From: an uncultured Lachnospiraceae bacterium | Lineage (GTDB): Bacteria; Bacillota; Clostridia; Lachnospirales; Lachnospiraceae | Length of the DNA stretch: 64,000 nt | NCBI GenBank assembly: GCA_910580195.1 | Contig: CAJTWA010000022.1 | Location: 1-64,000 of the forward strand | Direction of reading: 5' to 3' | Part shown: positions 17,029 through 26,180 of the stretch, piece after piece | Numbering within the stretch: the stretch's first letter is position 1 | Layout of the letters: every line of letters starts with the position of its first letter | Translations under genes and position numbers: made by a program | Notes under the pieces: model-generated | The model's input: the letters and a program-made list of their open reading frames with translations, nothing else | What the model was told of the DNA's origin: nothing | The model's database searches: none

Positions 17029-19131
17029 TTATTTGATTTTTACTTTTTTCACTTTACTCCATTTTCCATAATATTTGCTCTTCCCCACCTTTACATAGGA
17101 GCGGACCTTAATATAATACGTTTTTCCACTTGTAAGATTTTTATAGCCAGCTATATTTTCAGATCGCACTTTATTGTCTGTTTTAACTACTAGTTTATTA
17201 TTAGTAGTATAGATTATCTCCAAATTATAACCTGTTACTGTCTTATCCCCCTTCCACCGAATCATTATTTTCCCTTTTCCCGGTAAATCCACCCCTGTAA
17301 TTTGTACTTTCTTTGGGACAACCTTTATTTTCACTTTTTTGCTTGCTGCACGGTACTTTGCAGTCTTCGATGCACGGATGGTAATCACTGCTGTTCCATA
17401 TTTTTTCACAGACACCTTTCCTTTAGATGATACGGAGGCCACTTTACGGTTACTGCTGGAATAGGCCAGCTTGCCATTCCCATTTGTTTTTGCCTTCAGA
17501 TAAAATGGTTTGCTCCCATACTCCTTCACATAAGAAGAAGCCTTGATTTTCTGTGTCTTAAGCGCTTTTTTATTGGCGGTGTTTCCACTGTTGCCGGTAC
17601 TGTTCCCATCCGTATTGCTATTGCTGCTTCCATTACTGTTGCCAGCGCCGTTCCCATCCGTACTGCTATTGCTGTTCCCGTTGCTGCTATTTCCATTCCC
17701 AACTGTACTGCTGTTGCTGTTTCCGTTACTGCTGCCATTACCGTTCCCATTTGCAATACTGTTGCTGTTTCCATTACTGCCGCTATTTCCATTCCCATTG
17801 GTGCCGCTATTGCTATTTCCATTATTGTCAGGGCTCACAATACCCTGTACCGCCAATAATGCTCTGCTGCTTGTGACATGATATTCCCCATTGCTTACCA
17901 CACAGTAGTAATATCTGCCATTAAGGGATGCTTTTACTTGGCTATTTGGTATTGCATACACGTCGGAAACTGCGCCATCAATTTTAATCCCTGTTCCGCC
18001 TTGGGACAACGCATAGTACCACTGATAAGTATAATTTGAAGGTTTTCCCCCACTGGCTGACACACAAAACGATACCGCAACCCCTTCTTTCACCTTTTGC
18101 TCTGTAGGGCCTGTTACTGCCGGCCCATAAAATACCGTAAGTTTTGCACGGCTGCTTTCTACATACTCATCACTGTAACTGTCATATACCATACAGTAAT
18201 AATAAGAACCATCTGCCTCTCTGGTTACTTTATCCTTTTCAATCACAAGGTTAGATTTTGTTTCTCCAGAAAGCATAGTCCCGGCTCCATACTGGGAAGT
18301 TGCACGGTACCATTGATAGCTATAACAATCTGGATGGCTCCCTTCCGCAGTTACAGCAAACGCTGCACTTTCCCCTTCTTTCACGGACTGTTCTGCTGGG
18401 CCGTTCACCACAGGCCGTAAATCTACTTTCCAAACTGCAAATAATGTCTTGCCCCTGCTCTCTGTATACAAATCCCCGGGTTGGTAGGATGCTTCAATTG
18501 CAACACTGCTATCTGCCCACCCTTTAAATATATATCCTTCCCTTACTGGTTCTTCCGTTGTAAGCTCCAATGGGCTTTCAGCATATTTTGTCTGGGAATC
18601 TGGTGCATTTGTTCCACCATTTGCATCGTATGATATGGTGTATTCCCCTAGCAAGTCCAAATAAAAAGCCTTTTCTGAACTTGGCTCATATTTTTCTTTT
18701 ACCTCTCCATTGGCAAGGGTGATATCAAAACACACTTTTATGGAGCCTTGCTCATTTTTTAAACTTATAGGGATATATGCACAGCCTTCCCCTGCGTCAT
18801 AATAATAATCTTCGTTTACAGACGTGCATATCACCTTTGCAATCATCTCGGCATTGCCAGCTTTATTTTCCACATATATCTTTACCGTACTTCCGGCAAT
18901 TAATTCACGCCCTATCTCATATTTCAAATAAAATTCCCTGTTTCTTTCTACTTTTACATTAGACGAATTTCCCAAGGTGTTTACTGTCTTATATTCCCCG
19001 CTTAATTTGTAGGACAGCTCGCATTGGGAAGAGGCAGCTTTTGCATCAAAGCCTGTCCCTATCCCTGCCATAAAAACTGCCATAAAAACCACTATAAATT
19101 GCCACCTTATTTTTTCAAATTTAATTTTCAT
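17029..19131 (-). CDS. Secreted multidomain protein (FlgNew, Ig-like, Big2, Fn3-like)
   Basis: A 700-residue protein with a signal peptide (about residues 1-32). Around residues 165-240 a Listeria-Bacteroides (FlgNew/InlB B) repeat is visible: Y-D-A-N-G-G-T-N and G-Y-I-F-K-G-W-A. Two Ig-like modules follow, each with a Y-x-Y-Q-W-Y core. A low-complexity linker of about 100 residues made of Gly, Asn and Ser separates them from a Big2 repeat and a C-terminal fibronectin-type-III-like module. This is a cell-surface or matrix protein architecture; the partner is unknown. It lies 73 bases from the Big2 gene and reads in the same direction. Confidence 0.82.
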   Translation of the reverse strand: MKIKFEKIRWQFIVVFMAVFMAGIGTGFDAKAASSQCELSYKLSGEYKTVNTLGNSSNVKVERNREFYLKYEIGRELIAGSTVKIYVENKAGNAEMIAKVICTSVNEDYYYDAGEGCAYIPISLKNEQGSIKVCFDITLANGEVKEKYEPSSEKAFYLDLLGEYTISYDANGGTNAPDSQTKYAESPLELTTEEPVREGYIFKGWADSSVAIEASYQPGDLYTESRGKTLFAVWKVDLRPVVNGPAEQSVKEGESAAFAVTAEGSHPDCYSYQWYRATSQYGAGTMLSGETKSNLVIEKDKVTREADGSYYYCMVYDSYSDEYVESSRAKLTVFYGPAVTGPTEQKVKEGVAVSFCVSASGGKPSNYTYQWYYALSQGGTGIKIDGAVSDVYAIPNSQVKASLNGRYYYCVVSNGEYHVTSSRALLAVQGIVSPDNNGNSNSGTNGNGNSGSNGNSNSIANGNGNGSSNGNSNSSTVGNGNSSNGNSNSSTDGNGAGNSNGSSNSNTDGNSTGNSGNTANKKALKTQKIKASSYVKEYGSKPFYLKAKTNGNGKLAYSSSNRKVASVSSKGKVSVKKYGTAVITIRASKTAKYRAASKKVKIKVVPKKVQITGVDLPGKGKIMIRWKGDKTVTGYNLEIIYTTNNKLVVKTDNKVRSENIAGYKNLTSGKTYYIKVRSYVKVGKSKYYGKWSKVKKVKIK

Positions 19132-19168
19132 TTATAGTCCCTCCAAATTTGAGATTGATTTCTCCATT

Positions 19169-20437
19169 TTACTTACCTATATTAGGCATATCCGTTTCTT
19201 GCCCTGGCAACTCCTTTGGATCCTTGAAATCACCATCTGGATTATTCGTTGATGTAGAATCTGTTGTTTCCCCAGCCCCTTCTGTTCCTGCTGTATCTTC
19301 TGGCGGGTTATTTTTCTGCCCTGTCTGTTCTGTTTCATGGTCCTGCCCTGTCTGTTCTGCTCCTGAACCCTCAGAATTAGTATTTTGATCCGATGTGTCA
19401 GTAGGATTTTGCACTGGCGTTTGCTCCGGTTTATCTCCCACAGGTTTATCTTCCACAGGCATATCTTCCACAGGTTTCTTTCCTTTGCTAATTACAATTT
19501 TAATTTCCGTATTCGGCGCAACACTTTCATCTTTTTTCAAGCTCTGGCTAATTACCTTTTCTGCCTCCACGTTATCATCATATTCCTCCTCTACCATGAC
19601 ATTCAATCCCAATTCTTTTAGTTTCTTTTCCGCATCCTCTTTAGTGAAGCCAACCACCTCCGGCACCGTAACTAGCTTCTTTCCTTTACTTACAGTCAAC
19701 ACAACCTCTGTATCCTCATATACTTTTTCCCCTTTTTCTGGCTTCTGGGAAAGAATAAGTCCTTCTGTTACATCATCTGAATAGCCCTCTTCAAAAGAAC
19801 ACAAAATTCCCCTTTTCTTAAGACCATTCTCTGCATCTTTCCGACTAAAGTTTGTGACATCTGGCATCCTTTTAGGCACTTTTTTCAAGTCCCATTCAAA
19901 ATCAAGGATACCATCCAACATAATCTTAAATGCCAGTTCCTTATTACTTATATTTCTTAATTCAATATCATCACTTTTAATATTAGCCCCATCAATTTCC
20001 AACTCAACATCAATATCTTTCTTTACAAATTCCCCTGGTTTAGGATCACATCCATACACCACTATAGAATTATATGTTTCGTATTCTTCTCTTTTTAGGT
20101 ATCCCTCCCATTCTCCGCCAATATAGATACTGATATCCGTAATCGTCAATCCTATATCCTCTAGTTGTGATTGCACCCGTCCCAAAGTTTCATATTTTAA
20201 ACCAAAATTAGGTACATAAATATGGCTTATTTTAATGAAATGACTACAAACAACTAATACTACGCACACACTTATTGATATTGTTCCAATCCGCTTTCTC
20301 TTTTGCTCATTATCAGGTGGCCTAAAAACAAATGATACAATAGCGGTAATAAATCCTATTAGAGTAAAAATTGCTTCACCCCAACTATAAAGGAATTGCA
20401 GAAAAAGATTAAGTAAAAATTGAATAGATGCCAACAT
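19169..20437 (-). CDS. Membrane protein with PASTA domains
   Basis: A 422-residue protein starting at the ATG at 20437, preceded by GGGGGAG. Two hydrophobic segments (about residues 1-40 and 55-75) anchor it. A degenerate PASTA-like module is followed by two clear PASTA domains, marked by D-V-T-N-F-S-R-K-D-A-E and V-P-E-V-V-G-F-T-K-E-D-A-E, each ending in V-S-K-G-K-K. The last 90 residues are rich in Pro, Glu, Thr, Gln and Asn. PASTA domains usually bind peptidoglycan or muropeptides, but there is no kinase or transpeptidase domain here. Its promoter should lie in 20438-20600. Confidence 0.85.
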   Translation of the reverse strand: MLASIQFLLNLFLQFLYSWGEAIFTLIGFITAIVSFVFRPPDNEQKRKRIGTISISVCVVLVVCSHFIKISHIYVPNFGLKYETLGRVQSQLEDIGLTITDISIYIGGEWEGYLKREEYETYNSIVVYGCDPKPGEFVKKDIDVELEIDGANIKSDDIELRNISNKELAFKIMLDGILDFEWDLKKVPKRMPDVTNFSRKDAENGLKKRGILCSFEEGYSDDVTEGLILSQKPEKGEKVYEDTEVVLTVSKGKKLVTVPEVVGFTKEDAEKKLKELGLNVMVEEEYDDNVEAEKVISQSLKKDESVAPNTEIKIVISKGKKPVEDMPVEDKPVGDKPEQTPVQNPTDTSDQNTNSEGSGAEQTGQDHETEQTGQKNNPPEDTAGTEGAGETTDSTSTNNPDGDFKDPKELPGQETDMPNIGK

Positions 20438-21146
20438 AATATTCTCCCCCTTTATATTAACAACAAAAATGCGCCCAAATCTGATATCATATGAGTAACA
20501 ACTAACACAAAATACCAAAATAAAGACGCTATTTATTATGATAGCAAAGATCTGCTAAAAATGAACATGAAACTTACAATGAAATACCAACCTTATTGTA
20601 GTTTGGCCTCCCGCCTGCCTAACAACGGATTTCTCCATCTCAAATTTTTCTTTGGAAAAGTATGAATTCCTGCCCCTTCTACACTTCTAACACTAATCCA
20701 AACCACGAAAAAACATACAATCATTTTTTAACATTTGACAAAACTTTGTAAATTAAAAACGGATAATTGTATGTTACCATTATTTTACAATAGAATCTCA
20801 AATTTGAACAGTCCCTTTTCGATATTTTTTGATATTTTTTTCTGAATTTCCATAAGGATTTTAGCATTTTCCACATGACAAAATCCCCAACCAAACAGAA
20901 CGCAATCTCCACCCCCCCCACCCTAACCCTGCTACACACAATGTACCAATGAAATCCTTAGAACCGTACAGCCATTTGCCCCATCCCTTCCTTCCCCTTA
21001 CCCATAATGCCAACACCCCTCCCCCACCCAATGGCAAACGAACCTGCATCCCAGCCCCTATCCATAACCTATCGAAATCCCCTCCCACATGAATATTAGG
21101 CCTGCCATCTGTAATATATTGATAAGAGTACAGAAAGGGGAACCAT
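20438..21146. other. Gene-free region with C-rich, G4-prone tract
   Basis: No supported gene. The left half should contain the promoter of the PASTA gene. From about 20880 to 21090 the plus strand is very C-rich and G-poor. On the minus strand this gives clusters of G runs, including four runs at 20979-21003 and several at 20912-20929 and 21016-21029 with short spacers, a pattern able to form G-quadruplexes just upstream of the recombinase cluster. Confidence 0.6.
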
Positions 21147-21395
21147 ATGGATAGGCAAACGTTAAAAAACATGGCGCAGACAGATATTAATACCGTCCCA
21201 AAAGAATCATTAGTGGACATCAAAGATGTAACCATAAATATGGATAAACAAAAGCAAGAAAGGATATCAGATTTTCTCCAGCAAATCAAGAACCCGTATT
21301 GCTTTACATGCAACGGGATAATTGTCAAAATAAGTTTTAGCAGCAATAAACAGACATTAGAAGAACTACTAGAAGGCCATTTCCTTTCCTTATGA
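21147..21395 (+). CDS. Small DUF6870-like protein preceding the second recombinase trio
   Basis: An 82-residue protein, homologous to the gene at 7212: both carry D-(V/I)-x-T-V near the start, Q-I-K-N-P-Y-C-(Y/F) near residue 50 and V-K-I-(G/S)-F. AAAGGGG lies before the ATG. It ends 9 bases before recombinase A' and is probably co-transcribed with it. Function unknown; a role in controlling the adjacent recombinases is inferred from the conserved position in both elements. Confidence 0.75.
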   Translation: MDRQTLKNMAQTDINTVPKESLVDIKDVTINMDKQKQERISDFLQQIKNPYCFTCNGIIVKISFSSNKQTLEELLEGHFLSL

Positions 21396-21404
21396 GGTGA
21401 TGAT

Positions 21405-23042
21405 ATGGGTACCATTCCAAAGGGCGTCTATATTGCAGACGCTTACTACCGTTTATCAAAAGAAGACGGCGATAAGGCAGAAAGCGACAGCATTACCAAC
21501 CAAAAAACTCTCGTAAGGGAATTCCTTAAATTACATCCCGACATTCAAATTTATAAAGAATGGGCGGACGACGGCTATACAGGGGTAAATTTTGAACGCC
21601 CCTCTTTCCAAGCCATGCTGGAAGATATAAAGTCAGGTATCATAAATTGTGTCATTGTCAAAGACTTATCTAGGTTTGGCCGGAACTATATTGAAGCAGG
21701 GCGATATATTGAACAGATATTCCCCTATCTAGGCGTCCGGTTCATCGCTATCAATGACAATATTGACACAAGCGCTGCTGCAAGCGCATCTGATGAATTG
21801 CTGATTCCCTTTAAAAATTTGATTAATGACGCATACTGCAGGGACATTTCCATTAAAATCCGCACCCACCTGGATATGAAACGGGAAACCGGGCAGTACA
21901 TCAGCCCATTTGCCCCCTATGGATATAAAAAATCACCACAGAACAAAAACCAGCTTGTCATTGACGAAAATGCCGCTCCTATAGTCCGCCAGATTTTCAA
22001 ATGGAAAATTGAAGGGATGAGCAGCGCTAGGATTGCTGATAAACTGAACCAGCTAGGCATCCCAACCCCAATTGCATACAAGCATAGGAACAGAGAAGCG
22101 CTGCACTGCGAATTCCAAAAAAATCCTATCCCAAAATGGATGCCAAACAGTGTCAGCCGTATACTCGGAAATGAGGTATATACAGGAACGCTAGCACAAG
22201 GCAAAACCTCCTCCCCAAACTATAAAATCAGGGCACGCACCAGAACACCAGAAAAAGACTGGATTAGGTGTGAAAACTGCCATGAAGCCATTATTTCACC
22301 AGAAGATTTTTGCTTAGCCGCAAAGATTAAAAAACAGGATACAAGGGTTGCACCAGACAGGCAGGCCCTACACCTTTTTTCCGGTATTGCCAAATGCGGG
22401 CATTGCGGCGGCAATATGACAAGGAAAACGGTCCCTGCAAATAAAAAGGACTATGTTTACCTTGTCTGCATGGAAAATAAAAATAACAAACGCTGCCCTT
22501 ATAACAAAGGCATCCCGCTAGAAAAGTTTGAACTGGCAATTTTGGAAACTATCAACCTCCACATAAAACCTATATTGGAGCTGGATAAAATGCCAAAGGC
22601 AGTGCAAGAAATCCCCTATAAGGGCTGCTTTTCTAAAAAACTACAGGAGAACATATCAGAAAAAAAGCAGAAACTGGAAGAGAAACGCCGCTATGCTGCA
22701 GAAATTGATGCAGACCTAAAACATGGGATTATTTCAAAGAGGGACTATATGGAATTAAAGGAAGCCCTTCATTGTGAAATCAATGCCTTGGAAAAAGAAA
22801 TGGAATCATTACAAAGTGAATTGGAAGACCTTGCAGCCGCAAAATCTGATAAAGCAGCATGGGCCGGCCAGTTCATCACACAGAAAGGATTCCCTAAATT
22901 AACAAGAGAACTCCTTCTGAAAATGGTAGAAGAAATCAGGATATTTGACAAGGACCGGATTGAGATTGTGTTCCAATTCCAGCCAGAGTATGAAAAAGTA
23001 TGCCAATATCCAGAAATTGATACCGAACATATTGAACGATAA
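21405..23042 (+). CDS. Large serine recombinase A' of Element 2
   Basis: A 545-residue large serine recombinase. Catalytic serine S18 lies in Y-Y-R-L-S-K-E-D and the arginine motif is D-L-S-R-F-G-R-N-Y. The recombinase domain carries G-M-S-S-A-R-I-A-D-K-L, almost the same as in recombinase A of Element 1. The zinc ribbon starts C-G-H-C-G-G-N-M, and a coiled coil rich in Lys and Glu follows. GAGGTGAT lies before the ATG. It ends 13 bases before the chosen start of recombinase B'. Confidence 0.95.
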   Translation: MGTIPKGVYIADAYYRLSKEDGDKAESDSITNQKTLVREFLKLHPDIQIYKEWADDGYTGVNFERPSFQAMLEDIKSGIINCVIVKDLSRFGRNYIEAGRYIEQIFPYLGVRFIAINDNIDTSAAASASDELLIPFKNLINDAYCRDISIKIRTHLDMKRETGQYISPFAPYGYKKSPQNKNQLVIDENAAPIVRQIFKWKIEGMSSARIADKLNQLGIPTPIAYKHRNREALHCEFQKNPIPKWMPNSVSRILGNEVYTGTLAQGKTSSPNYKIRARTRTPEKDWIRCENCHEAIISPEDFCLAAKIKKQDTRVAPDRQALHLFSGIAKCGHCGGNMTRKTVPANKKDYVYLVCMENKNNKRCPYNKGIPLEKFELAILETINLHIKPILELDKMPKAVQEIPYKGCFSKKLQENISEKKQKLEEKRRYAAEIDADLKHGIISKRDYMELKEALHCEINALEKEMESLQSELEDLAAAKSDKAAWAGQFITQKGFPKLTRELLLKMVEEIRIFDKDRIEIVFQFQPEYEKVCQYPEIDTEHIER

Positions 23043-23055
23043 GGAAGATTATCAT

Positions 23056-24501
23056 ATGGCTAGAAAAAGTAGGAAAACAACAAACATCCATATTCCTGCA
23101 ACGCCAGAAGCATCAGCCACGAAAAGCAAGGCAGGAATCTATGCAAGGTTATCCGTGGAAGATAATGGAAAGGCAGCAAAAAACTCCATCCAAAACCAGA
23201 TTACATATGTAGAAGATTATATTAATAAAAACAAAGATAGCTTTGAATTGATAAATATCTATATAGATAATGGCGCAACAGGAACTAATTTTGAAAGGGC
23301 AGGATGGAAAAAGCTGATGGAAGATATAAAAACAGGGGCCATTGACTGCCTTGTGTTTAAGGACTTTTCCCGCATTGGAAGAAATTATATTGAAGTCGGG
23401 AATTATCTTGAAAAAGTATTTCCATTCCTAGGGGTAAGGGTTGTTTCGGTAAATGACAATTTTGACAGCAAAATACTCCCTTTTGAGAGCAATATGCTGA
23501 TGTACTCCCTCACAAATATTGTAAACGGCTACTATGCAAAAGACATTTCCAGAAAGGTCCTGCAGGCAAAGCACACAATGCAGGAACACGGGGAATATGC
23601 CAGCGGCGTATCCCCTTATGGATATAAGAAGGCAGGCAGCAAAAAAAAGCTGGACGCCGACCCGGAAACTGCAGATATCGTAAAAAAAATATTTGAATGG
23701 CGCATCCAAGGAAAAAGCTGCCCCAAAATTGCCAATTACCTCAATACCCTTGCCATCCCCTCCCCAGGGCTATACCGGTTCCTGAACGGGATGCAGTCCT
23801 TTCAGCGGAGCAGCCATTCAAAATGGAAGTCAGAACATATATCCGGAATTTTAAGCAATATTGTGTATCTCGGGCATTTAGCCCAAGGGAAATCCCAAGA
23901 AAGCCATTTTAAAAATAATGGAAAAAAGAAACGCATCCCAAAAGAGGATTGGGCCATTTCACAAAATGAACATCTTCCACTCGTCACCCAAGAACAATTT
24001 GGCATTGCCGCGGATATGGCAGAGGAAAGCCTGAAACAGTACCAAAAACGAATAGACGCCCATACAGACATCCCTCACATAGAAAACCCAATCCGCAAAA
24101 AAATTTATTGCGGGCAATGCGGGCAGAAAATGGTCCGCAGAAGCAAAGTCCAAAACGGCCGAAGGCGCTACTATTATTACTGCGATTCCAAAAGACGGTT
24201 CCTAGATGCATCATGCGCGCAGGCTCCCATCCATGAAATTCCATTCATGGACACCGTACAGGCAGTGGTGCAACAACAATTGCAATTATGCAGCCCCCTA
24301 ATGAATGGATGGGACAGGCAAAGGAAAGCTACAAGAAACAGTTTACAGGAAACTACAGATGAAAAACAAAGAAAACCCGGGAGAAGCACGGAACAAAAAT
24401 CCTTACAAATATCTCCCGGGCTTATGGAGATTATGATTGAAAAAATAGTAGTCATATCCCCGGGGCAGATAAATATCAAATTTACTTACGCTGATTTATG
24501 A
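23056..24501 (+). CDS. Large serine recombinase B' of Element 2, short C-terminal part
   Basis: A 481-residue large serine recombinase. The ATG at 23056 is chosen because AAGGAAG lies 6-7 bases before it and the upstream in-frame extension overlaps recombinase A'. Catalytic serine S33 lies in Y-A-R-L-S-V-E-D, arginine motif D-F-S-R-I-G-R-N-Y, zinc ribbon C-G-Q-C-G-Q-K-M with later cysteines. After the zinc ribbon only about 90 residues remain, lacking the long coiled coil seen in the other five recombinases, yet the usual C-terminal beta strand (I-E-K-I-V-V-I-S) is kept. This could be a natural variant or an internal deletion. Confidence 0.93.
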   Translation: MARKSRKTTNIHIPATPEASATKSKAGIYARLSVEDNGKAAKNSIQNQITYVEDYINKNKDSFELINIYIDNGATGTNFERAGWKKLMEDIKTGAIDCLVFKDFSRIGRNYIEVGNYLEKVFPFLGVRVVSVNDNFDSKILPFESNMLMYSLTNIVNGYYAKDISRKVLQAKHTMQEHGEYASGVSPYGYKKAGSKKKLDADPETADIVKKIFEWRIQGKSCPKIANYLNTLAIPSPGLYRFLNGMQSFQRSSHSKWKSEHISGILSNIVYLGHLAQGKSQESHFKNNGKKKRIPKEDWAISQNEHLPLVTQEQFGIAADMAEESLKQYQKRIDAHTDIPHIENPIRKKIYCGQCGQKMVRRSKVQNGRRRYYYYCDSKRRFLDASCAQAPIHEIPFMDTVQAVVQQQLQLCSPLMNGWDRQRKATRNSLQETTDEKQRKPGRSTEQKSLQISPGLMEIMIEKIVVISPGQINIKFTYADL

Positions 24502-24553
24502 AAAAAATAGTACAAAGAAATGCAGAAACCAAACTGGAAGAAAGGCGGAATCC

Positions 24554-26131
24554 ATGGGCAGCAAATACATCGCAGGTTACTTAAGGATATCTGATGATGA
24601 TGATGGGGATTTAGGAGAAGGGAAAAGGGAAAGCAACAGCATTGAAAACCAAAGAAAACTAATCGAATCCTTTGTAAAAAACCATAGGGAACTATCAAAT
24701 TACCAATTGAAAGAGTTTATAGACGACGGCCGTTCCGGGGTAAATTTCAACCGCCCCGGAATACAATTGCTTTTAGAAGAAATAAAGAAAAACAAGGTCC
24801 AATGCATTATTGTAAAAGACCTATCGAGATTTGGAAGAAATTATATTGAAGCAGGGGATTATATTGAACAGATTTTCCCATTCTTGGGGGTACGTTTTAT
24901 TGCAATCGCGGACAATTTTGATAGCTTCCAAAACTTTTCCGGAATCGAAATTGGGATAAAAAACATAATGCATGATTTCTACAGCCGGGATTTATCAAAA
25001 AAAATAAAATCTACAAAAGCAATTATGCAAAAACAAGGGAACTATAACGGAGGAAAACTCCCCTTTGGATATAGGAGGAGCAGTGAAATTGGCAAGCCGA
25101 CATCTTATTCCCTTGACCCTGAAGCTGCACAAATTGTAAAGAAAATTTTTGCCCTTGCTGCAAATGGGACTTTAACTGCTAAAATTGCAGAACAATTAAA
25201 CCAAGAAGGCATCCTTACGCCAGAAGCATATAAAAAGAAACACAAAAATATGCAGCGCCAACCGGAACATGGCAAAAAAACCTTATGGACGTCCTCACAA
25301 GTTGCCGCAATTATCCAAAATGAAGTTTATTTGGGCACTCTTGTAACCCGCAAATATAATACCGTGCAGCCCGGCAAAGAAAAAAGAACAGAGGAATCCC
25401 AATATATAAAATTTGAAGGCCACCACGAAAGGCTCATTGAAAAGGATGTATTTGAAACAGCCCAAAAAGCAGTTCAGACGCGTAAAAAAAGAAGAAGATG
25501 TGAAAGCAGCCATAACCTTTCCCCACTCACCGGCAAAATAAAATGCGGACGCTGCGGATATGCCATGAGCTTCAAACATGCAGCAAAATATCCATATTAT
25601 TATTGCAGGATGGGAAATAGCTGCGGCTCACATACGAAGATAGAATCCAGATTATTGGAACGTGCCATTTTGGATATGATACAGAAATTTACAGACCTAT
25701 GCCACACGAAAAATAATGTAAAACAGGAAACATGGCCAGGCATGCTGTCTACCATCCCAAAAATAAAAAAGGAAGAAAAATCCCTTCAAATAAAAAAAGA
25801 ACACTGTGCCATCCACCGCCTAAAACTATTCCATCAATGGAAAGAAGGGAATATTACAGAAGAAACATACATTGCAGAGAAAAACAGTAGTTACATGCAA
25901 GAAGCAAAATATGCAAAAGAGTTAAACCAAGTAAGCCAACGCCTCAGCAATATGGAACTTATTCAGGAACAATTAGAGCAAAACAACGCGCTGCCTCTAG
26001 TCCCAGCAACGCAAAACCTGACAAAAACACTGGCAGATGGATGGATTCAGCAAATTGAGGTATCTAGCAGCCACAGAATTGAGATAAAATGGAACATGAA
26101 AGATATGATAGAAGAAACATTTACAAAATAA
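24554..26131 (+). CDS. Large serine recombinase C' of Element 2
   Basis: A 525-residue large serine recombinase. Catalytic serine S13 lies in Y-L-R-I-S-D-D-D and the arginine motif is D-L-S-R-F-G-R-N-Y. A recombinase domain, a zinc ribbon (C-G-R-C-G-Y-A-M and C-x(5)-C) and a coiled coil (about 405-490) follow. It ends 34 bp before the right end of the element. It reads in the same direction as spmA/spmB, so read-through from the recombinase operon could transcribe the spmA 3' segment and spmB. Confidence 0.95.
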   Translation: MGSKYIAGYLRISDDDDGDLGEGKRESNSIENQRKLIESFVKNHRELSNYQLKEFIDDGRSGVNFNRPGIQLLLEEIKKNKVQCIIVKDLSRFGRNYIEAGDYIEQIFPFLGVRFIAIADNFDSFQNFSGIEIGIKNIMHDFYSRDLSKKIKSTKAIMQKQGNYNGGKLPFGYRRSSEIGKPTSYSLDPEAAQIVKKIFALAANGTLTAKIAEQLNQEGILTPEAYKKKHKNMQRQPEHGKKTLWTSSQVAAIIQNEVYLGTLVTRKYNTVQPGKEKRTEESQYIKFEGHHERLIEKDVFETAQKAVQTRKKRRRCESSHNLSPLTGKIKCGRCGYAMSFKHAAKYPYYYCRMGNSCGSHTKIESRLLERAILDMIQKFTDLCHTKNNVKQETWPGMLSTIPKIKKEEKSLQIKKEHCAIHRLKLFHQWKEGNITEETYIAEKNSSYMQEAKYAKELNQVSQRLSNMELIQEQLEQNNALPLVPATQNLTKTLADGWIQQIEVSSSHRIEIKWNMKDMIEETFTK

Positions 26132-26139
26132 TATAGAAG

Positions 26140-26180
26140 TTTTAGTCTTAGCTTAACACAACCGTACCGTAGCCAATACG
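26140..26180. other. attR of Element 2 (element / spmA 3' segment)
   Basis: The element right arm ends CTTAACACAACCG, then the predicted core TA (26165-26166), then spmA resumes as TAC CGT AGC CAA (Y-R-S-Q). CTTAACACAA is also found at the right end of Element 1 in the same position relative to the core. Confidence 0.7.

Larger units (their letters stand above)
12893..26164. mobile_element. Element 2: 13.3-kb serine-recombinase element interrupting spmA
   Basis: Limits come from the spmA frame leaving at 12892 and resuming at 26165. The left part carries three minus-strand genes for secreted or membrane proteins with Big2, Ig-like, FlgNew and PASTA domains. The right part has a DUF6870-like gene and three large serine recombinases on the plus strand, the same order as in Element 1 but with clearly diverged sequences. 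No transfer, phage or replication genes were seen. Its different core dinucleotide should keep its recombination separate from Element 1. Confidence 0.9.

Noticed and set aside
20721..21415. Minus-strand frames over the C-rich tract
   Set aside because: Their glycine/tryptophan-rich composition comes from G runs; no start signals or family match.
3152..26164. One single composite element inserted in spmA
   Set aside because: The 126-bp spmA middle piece lies between 12766 and 12893, and each flanking segment has its own ends and recombinase set, so two elements fit better.
3152..26164. Conjugative element or prophage
   Set aside because: No relaxase, coupling protein, type IV secretion, portal, terminase, capsid or replication gene is visible in either element.
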